Assembly (NCBI GenBank): GCA_005191415.1
Contig: SUPS01000010.1
Location: 1-33,060 of the forward strand
Length of the DNA stretch: 33,060 nucleotides
Source of the DNA: Candidatus Helarchaeota ASGARD archaeon Hel_GB_A
GTDB lineage: Archaea; Asgardarchaeota; Lokiarchaeia; Helarchaeales; HEL-GB-A
Reading direction: 5' to 3'
The notes beneath the pieces were generated by a model, which was not told where the DNA came from, made no database searches, and saw only the letters and a list, made by a program, of their open reading frames with translations. The translations under genes were made by a program, and so were the position numbers. Below, in pieces: positions 27,706-33,060 of the stretch; positions within the stretch are counted from its first letter, which is position 1; every line of letters starts with the position of its first letter.

Positions 27706-29349
27706 TCAAGGCTTCTTTTGAAGAAAGAGGACAGAAACGGAGTGAGCAGGAAAGGTAAAAGTAAATTCATTTGAAACAGAAATGGCAGGTTTTTCTTGAA
27801 TTTTAACTTCTTCTTTCTTAGTAAAGGAGTTATAAGCAGAATGAAAAGGTCCATTTAGTTCTAAAACTTGTGCTATCGGTTTTGGTTCGAAATTAGAAAT
27901 TGAAATGGTCGTGGGAAGATCATGAGCATGGTGACGATTGATTCCGATGATGACGAGTTTATCTTTTGCTTCATTTATGGTGACGGAACAGCCGAGATAG
28001 GGAATTTCAGTTTCAGCAATATTGCCAAATGGTGGATTTTCCCATGTATCACAAACTACAGAGGTCGAAACAACATGAGGCTTGCAATAATTGGAAAAAA
28101 TTTGAAATGCAAAGTAAATGGGATTATGGTATATGTCATGTTCATTAGTAACGATCAACGGTAATACATTGACAAGCTGGGCATAATTTGCAATTTTTAC
28201 CATATTTGTATGGCGATGAAGAACTTCAAATACACTTGCCGCGAATAATCCATCACGTAAAGTATAATAACCTTCGTATAATTGTCGAAAATTCCACCAA
28301 GGCCCCCATTCATCTAATGCAATGGCAATCCGTGCATTTTCGCCCATAACTGCTTTAATGGAATTTTCAACCCATTCAAGACGACGTTCCAGTTCAAATG
28401 CACCAGCGATAATGTTATAGAAATTTTGTGCAGTATTTGATAAAGTCGTGAGAAATTTTCCAGGAATGTACACATGAAATGAGAGGTAATCGATATATTC
28501 CCCTGTAATTGTGAGTATAGTTCGGTTCCAATCAGGAAATGTAAAATCGGTTCCACAAGCAACGAGTTTTATGCTAGAATCAATGGCGCGCATTGCTTTT
28601 GCAAATTCAATATAGCGATTTGCGTATTCTTCGGCGGTACTGCAATAACCAATCTCATGGGGACCATAAATTTCATTACCAATTCCCCAAATCTTTACAT
28701 TATACGGTTCTGGGTGACCATTTTGAGCACGGAGTGCGCCATATTTTGTGGAACTATCGCCATTCATGTATTCAACCCATTGAGCCGCCTCTTCAGGAGT
28801 ACCAGAGCCAAAATTGACATTAATATACGGTTCAACGCCACCTAACTCCTTGAGAAAGAGCATAAATTCATCGGAACCAAAATGATTATCATGTTTCGGT
28901 CCAACTTTAGGCCCCCACCAATGCCAAGCGCGATTTCGTCGCTTTATCCGTTTTGGACCAATTCCATCTTTCCAGGAATACCCATCTGAAAAACAACCTC
29001 CAGGCCATCGAATAATTGTAACCTTTAGATTTCGGACTTCTTGGAGGACATCCTGTCGTAAGCCTCCATGGATTAAGGGGACGTTTGGATTATATTCGTC
29101 CCAAATCCCCCCATAAATACATTTCCCTAAAACCTCAATAAAAGAACCATAAATAAAGGGATCGATCTCTCCAATGATTTTCCCGGCATCAATAGTGATT
29201 TTTGCGGGGGCAAGAGGAGGACCAGATGGTTCCTGGCGGAGTGGCACCTCTTTATTTACTTTAAATAATCCTAAAGGTTCCATAAGTAGCCGAAAACTGA
29301 AAACACCTATAGGAAATAGCAATTTCCAAAATTTCAACATCCTTGACAT
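27706..29349 (-). CDS. GH51 alpha-L-arabinofuranosidase-like (tandem paralogue)
   Basis: 'IIRWPGGCFSDGYSWKDGIGP', 'VKIWGIGNEIYG', 'IALDEWGPWW'; paralogous to 25957-27603. Confidence 0.9.
   Translation of the reverse strand: MSRMLKFWKLLFPIGVFSFRLLMEPLGLFKVNKEVPLRQEPSGPPLAPAKITIDAGKIIGEIDPFIYGSFIEVLGKCIYGGIWDEYNPNVPLIHGGLRQDVLQEVRNLKVTIIRWPGGCFSDGYSWKDGIGPKRIKRRNRAWHWWGPKVGPKHDNHFGSDEFMLFLKELGGVEPYINVNFGSGTPEEAAQWVEYMNGDSSTKYGALRAQNGHPEPYNVKIWGIGNEIYGPHEIGYCSTAEEYANRYIEFAKAMRAIDSSIKLVACGTDFTFPDWNRTILTITGEYIDYLSFHVYIPGKFLTTLSNTAQNFYNIIAGAFELERRLEWVENSIKAVMGENARIAIALDEWGPWWNFRQLYEGYYTLRDGLFAASVFEVLHRHTNMVKIANYAQLVNVLPLIVTNEHDIYHNPIYFAFQIFSNYCKPHVVSTSVVCDTWENPPFGNIAETEIPYLGCSVTINEAKDKLVIIGINRHHAHDLPTTISISNFEPKPIAQVLELNGPFHSAYNSFTKKEEVKIQEKPAISVSNEFTFTFPAHSVSVLFLQKKP
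27887..28014 (-). repeat. Near-identical block shared with 26138-26265
   Basis: See partner copy; constant offset of 1749 bp. Confidence 0.9.
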
Positions 29350-29401
29350 AGTAATCCTCTAAAAGAATTAATTTAGAGAAAAAAAGAGGTTTAAGAGAAA
29401 A

Positions 29402-29869
29402 TTATTCACTTCGTTGAGAAAGTAATTCGGTGAGTATTTCTTCAACTGTTCTGATCTTTGGTACATCATAGAGTACTGCTTCAAATTGTTGTCCCGTTTC
29501 TGTATATATTAAAATATCCCCTGTATTGAGGATTCGATCAATAATCGTCCTTTCGACTTGAAAATTTTCGATTTTATCGATCATCACACTTTTCTCATTG
29601 ATATTAAAAATTCCAATTCTAATAATAACTCGTTTTTCCGTAATCCGGTAAAAGATCCTCTTCCACCGATAGAACTGGATTAAGAGGGGGACTGCAAGGA
29701 TTGCATAGGCAATTAGGCTGACTATGGCTAAAATGTATATCCAAATGGCGAAAAATAATACAATCGTAAAAAAAATGTAACAAAGCACTATCCAATACAT
29801 ATATTTCCAAATAAACGGATGAGATTCCCAAAGGCTCCGTTCTTGCTCTTCCATTTGTGTTCCACTCAA
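29402..29869 (-). CDS. PH-domain (bPH2/YdbS-like) membrane protein
   Basis: Two TM helices then 'RIFYRITEKRVIIRIGIFNINEKSVMIDKIENFQVERTIIDRILNTGDILIYT'. Confidence 0.85.
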   Translation of the reverse strand: MSGTQMEEQERSLWESHPFIWKYMYWIVLCYIFFTIVLFFAIWIYILAIVSLIAYAILAVPLLIQFYRWKRIFYRITEKRVIIRIGIFNINEKSVMIDKIENFQVERTIIDRILNTGDILIYTETGQQFEAVLYDVPKIRTVEEILTELLSQRSE

Positions 29870-30259
29870 AAGTTTCTAACAAATTAGTTTTTTTTGGTTA
29901 ATAAATAAGTTTTTCCATCAATTTAATCAAATTACCATTTAATTATTCATTAAATAAATTAACGCATGAGAAAAAAAAGGAAAAATTGGAGTATTCATTT
30001 AAGTAAATCGTTATTAATACCGAAAATGAGATAATTTGCTGGATTAATATTGAAAATTTTGAATTAAATTATCTCGATAACATAAAGAAATACAATCTCC
30101 TTTTCGTGTAATTTTTTTTCGACAATAAGAAAAAAATATAAAATGACTTTCACCTTACGTAAAATCGTATCAAAAATAAGAAAAACGTCGGTTTTATTTT
30201 TAAAGTGTTACAGAATGAAATTATGAATGAAATTAATTGAAACGTAGGAGACGAATAAA

Positions 30260-31009
30260 ATGGGCAAATTAGATGGAAAGACCGCCTTAATAACGTATGC
30301 TGGTGGCGGAATTGGAAAAGCCACAGCGGAGTTACTTGAAAAAGAAGGCGCTAAAGTTTTTGTACAAGATGATGATGAAGCGAAACTGGAAAATATTCCC
30401 GGTGAAAAAATCGTAGCGGATTTACGAAAGAAAGAAGACGCAGACAAAATGATTCAGACCGTACTCGAAAAGAGCGGCAATAAAATTGATATCATAGTTA
30501 ATAATCAAGACTTTCCAGGAGCAAAGAAGAAAATTACTGACCTAACCACGGAAGAATTCAAAGAAGTTCTGGATTTAAACCTTAAGACAATCTGGCATAC
30601 GCTCGCTGCAGTGTATCCCACCGTGAAAGCGCAACAAAGTATTAAAGTTATTAATATTGGGAGCCTTGCCGGAGCTGCAGGTGCGCCAAAACTTGTAGCA
30701 TACTCATCCGCCAAAGCGGGACTTTATGGTCTAACTAAAACCATGGCAAAAGAATGGTCCCGATTCCCTAACGTCCGGGTCAATGCAGTAAATCCAGGGT
30801 TAGTAAAATATAAAGGCGAATATGCATCCCAAGGCGCTGGTAAAGCCGCAGCTAAAGCATTGAGCCTCAATAACCCTTTTGCGAGTGCATCCAGTACTCC
30901 TCAAGACATTGCAAAAATTGTCCTATTTTTAGCATCTGATGAATCGAGTGCGATTAATGCTGAAATAATAAATGCATCAGGAGGAATTTATACAATTTCA
31001 GGAGAGTGA
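30260..31009 (+). CDS. SDR family protein with non-canonical cofactor motifs
   Basis: 'KTALITYAGGGIGKATAELLEKEGAKVFV', 'IDIIVNNQDF', 'NIGSLAGAAGAPKLVAYSSAKAGLYGLTKTMAKEW'; purine-rich ribosome-binding-like 'taggag' upstream. Confidence 0.88.
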   Translation: MGKLDGKTALITYAGGGIGKATAELLEKEGAKVFVQDDDEAKLENIPGEKIVADLRKKEDADKMIQTVLEKSGNKIDIIVNNQDFPGAKKKITDLTTEEFKEVLDLNLKTIWHTLAAVYPTVKAQQSIKVINIGSLAGAAGAPKLVAYSSAKAGLYGLTKTMAKEWSRFPNVRVNAVNPGLVKYKGEYASQGAGKAAAKALSLNNPFASASSTPQDIAKIVLFLASDESSAINAEIINASGGIYTISGE

Positions 31010-31012
31010 GAG

Positions 31013-31852
31013 ATGATGGTAGATATATTAAAGGGAGAATCGGCTATAATTACAGGTTCAGCTCAGGGAATTGGACGAGCTATTGCTCTAAGGTTTGCAG
31101 AAGAAGGAGCAAACGTCTTGATTATGGATCTTGATGAAGAAAAGGCAAAAGAAACAGCGAAAGATTGTGAAAGTAAGAATCCTAACATAAAAACGGTGGT
31201 TATTGCAGGTAGAGAGACAGGAGATATTACTAAGTTCGAGAATTGTGAGAAGGCAGCAAATGAAGCTAAGAAAGTATTCGGTGGAGTAACGATTCTTGTA
31301 AATAACGCAGGACTTACGCTTGACAAACCTGCTCATACACTGAGTGAGGCTTGGTGGAACATTGTCATGGATGTTGTCCTTACAGGTTCATTCAACATGA
31401 TCAAAGCGGTAGCCCCGATTATGCAAGAACAGAAATATGGATGCATTTGGAATGTTTCTAGTGTTGCAGGTATCGGTGGAAATGCAGCTCAAATAAATTA
31501 TTCTTCAGCAAAATCCGGGTTGGTCGGGTTAACTAAGGCAGCGGCACGAGAATTGGCACCTGATAACATCTCAGTGAATGTAGTCGGGTTTGGAGCAGTT
31601 TGGACACGCCTTATCCAACCTCATGAGGAAATTGAAATATTAGGACAGAAAATGGCAGATATGAAAGCGGTACGTGGACAAGATCCTCAGCAAGTTATGA
31701 AAATGTACAAAGCGGGCATACCAATGTGCAAACATCGTGATACACCTCTTCTGCCTGATGATGTCGCTGATTTCTTTGTGGCAGTTTGTAGCCGTAATGC
31801 CCATTATTTAACCGGGCAGTGGATGATTTACAGCGGCGGTATGATGCTTTAA
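31013..31852 (+). CDS. SDR family oxidoreductase (FabG-like)
   Basis: 'AIITGSAQGIGRAIALRFAEEGANVLIMDLD', 'ILVNNAGLT', 'NVSSVAGIGGNAAQINYSSAKSGLVGLTKAAARELA'. Confidence 0.92.
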   Translation: MMVDILKGESAIITGSAQGIGRAIALRFAEEGANVLIMDLDEEKAKETAKDCESKNPNIKTVVIAGRETGDITKFENCEKAANEAKKVFGGVTILVNNAGLTLDKPAHTLSEAWWNIVMDVVLTGSFNMIKAVAPIMQEQKYGCIWNVSSVAGIGGNAAQINYSSAKSGLVGLTKAAARELAPDNISVNVVGFGAVWTRLIQPHEEIEILGQKMADMKAVRGQDPQQVMKMYKAGIPMCKHRDTPLLPDDVADFFVAVCSRNAHYLTGQWMIYSGGMML

Positions 31853-31935
31853 AACCTCTTTTTAAACTCTCTTTTTTTTTAATTCAACTTAATTTCTTTA
31901 ACTTTTATCCTTTTTTCAAAGTGGAGCCATTATAC

Positions 31936-32607
31936 TTATGAAATTAAAATAACCCGATTTAAGAAATCATTCTTAACGATGAAGTCCCATATTGGTTTCA
32001 CAGCTCCAATGAGAAAAATGATATGCGCATCACTACCAATTGATATTTGAAGTTTAGAAGTGGAATCCAAGAGATCTGCAAGTTTCTGGAAAATTAAATC
32101 TTGTTCTTTAGGTGGAATAAGTAATTTGTCACCATTTAACTCTATGAAGATACCGTAGTTATCAAGCTGGTCGATATTCTGTTCGATATCCATAATTGTG
32201 GGGTGAGCGAGCCCGATAGGAAATGAAAATTGATCTTTTAATTTTATGGCTTCTTCAATAGGATCAAAAGTTTTTTGCAGTGGTGTTTGGGCAGGGAAAG
32301 TTTCGATTAAGAGGAAATCAAGCTCGTTAAATTCAGGAGGATATTTTGAAAAAGAGGAGAAATCACATAGTTCCAACCCTATAAACACTTGGATTGATTC
32401 ATGTGGAGGTAAATTTCTGATTTCATCAATATAATCTCGCAAAGGACGTGGTTTCGAGACATCTCGTAAGTACATAAATCGCCCCGAAATATCACAGTGG
32501 TCAGTTATCGCTATTGCTGATAATTTGCGCCGTTCGGCGACATTTAGAATTTCGCGCGGCGTTTGATCTCCATCTGAAAAATAAGAGTGAATATGGAAGT
32601 CTATCAT
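31936..32607 (-). CDS. PHP domain phosphoesterase
   Basis: 'MIDFHIHSYFSDGDQTPREILNVAERRKLSAIAITDHCD'; 'IGLAHPT'; 'SIGSDAH'. Confidence 0.9.
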   Translation of the reverse strand: MIDFHIHSYFSDGDQTPREILNVAERRKLSAIAITDHCDISGRFMYLRDVSKPRPLRDYIDEIRNLPPHESIQVFIGLELCDFSSFSKYPPEFNELDFLLIETFPAQTPLQKTFDPIEEAIKLKDQFSFPIGLAHPTIMDIEQNIDQLDNYGIFIELNGDKLLIPPKEQDLIFQKLADLLDSTSKLQISIGSDAHIIFLIGAVKPIWDFIVKNDFLNRVILIS

Positions 32608-32820
32608 TGCTTACAACTACAAGAATTAAGTTATAAATATACCTTAGCTCGTAGAAATCAATAATATTTTTAAAAGTGATATAAAAAATGAAGAATTTAT
32701 TCTATTTAATAGATAGATATTATATAATATTTCAAGTCAAGGTTTTAACTAACTCCATAGGTTGAGTTAATCGCTAAAAGAATCAAAGCATTATCTAAAG
32801 ATCCATAATTATGGAATAAA

Positions 32821-32830
32821 GTTTATATAC
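32821..32830 (+). promoter_or_regulatory. Archaeal TATA-box-like element upstream of the truncated right-edge ORF
   Basis: 'aaagtttatatac' about 55 bp before the first in-frame codon of the edge ORF. Confidence 0.35.
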
Positions 32831-32880
32831 TTTTATTTTGGAAGATATCCTTACACGATTGTCTTTAAATTAGTTAATAA

Positions 32881-33060
32881 GTGTTTAAGGAGAATTTCAA
32901 AGATTTTTGGGGGAAGAATGTCAGTGGAATGGACATATGTGATACTTTAAGCGATGGTGCCGATTCTGATACTTTAAGCAATGGTGCCGAAATATACACA
33001 CATACCACTGATCCTACAAAAAATGATACTGACGCAGATGGCATGGATGATGGATGGGAA
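32881..33060 (+). CDS. Partial CDS, Ca-binding (thrombospondin type 3-like) Asp-rich repeat protein, truncated by window edge
   Basis: Open frame from 32881 (GTG; ATG at 32929) to the edge: 'DTLSDGADSDTLSNGAEIYTHTTDPTKNDTDADGMDDGWE'. Confidence 0.6.
   Translation, partial: MFKENFKDFWGKNVSGMDICDTLSDGADSDTLSNGAEIYTHTTDPTKNDTDADGMDDGWE

Noticed and set aside
25957-29349. Tandem GH51 genes as a mobile-element duplication
   Set aside because: No flanking inverted repeats, target-site duplications or transposase; divergence outside the converted block indicates an old duplication.
29883-30259. ~375-bp AT-rich intergenic region as a candidate ncRNA or replication origin
   Set aside because: No repeated ORB-like elements, strong hairpin or conserved RNA motif could be recognised by eye; AT-richness alone is insufficient.
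30505-31336. Minus-strand ORFs antisense to both SDR genes
   Set aside because: Antisense to clear SDR coding sequence with no domain signal.

Overview
This is a 33 kb AT-rich archaeal window, densely coded on both strands. It looks like an Asgard-type lineage because it carries a Rag/Gtr-like small GTPase. No rRNA, tRNA or CRISPR array was recognised. Left arm: a redox cluster with a CCG-domain Fe-S protein, an SCP2-like protein, two VAO-type FAD oxidases and a CrtI-like oxidoreductase, followed on the minus strand by a UbiU/UbiV-like U32 pair and an M42 peptidase. Middle: YkgJ, alpha/beta hydrolase, a soluble domain fused to TM helices, an MBL/RNase Z-like protein, PAC2, cysteine synthase, UPF0282 MBL, the Rag-like GTPase with a C-terminal extension, and, divergently transcribed, a small coiled-coil protein with a histone-fold-like C-terminus. 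Right arm: DUF362, membrane proteins, a UPF0175/PIN-like toxin-antitoxin pair with a palindromic operator candidate, a cytidylyltransferase-phosphatidylserine-decarboxylase fusion next to a PssA-like CDP-alcohol phosphatidyltransferase, two tandem GH51 arabinofuranosidases with a gene-conversion-like block, a PH-domain protein, two tandem SDRs (one with degenerate cofactor motifs), a PHP protein, and the start of a Ca-binding-repeat protein cut by the window edge. The strongest candidates for undescribed biology are the coiled-coil/histone-fold protein, the NTase-PSD fusion, and the archaeal U32 pair beside the flavoenzyme cluster. All family calls are from reading motifs; no database search was run.
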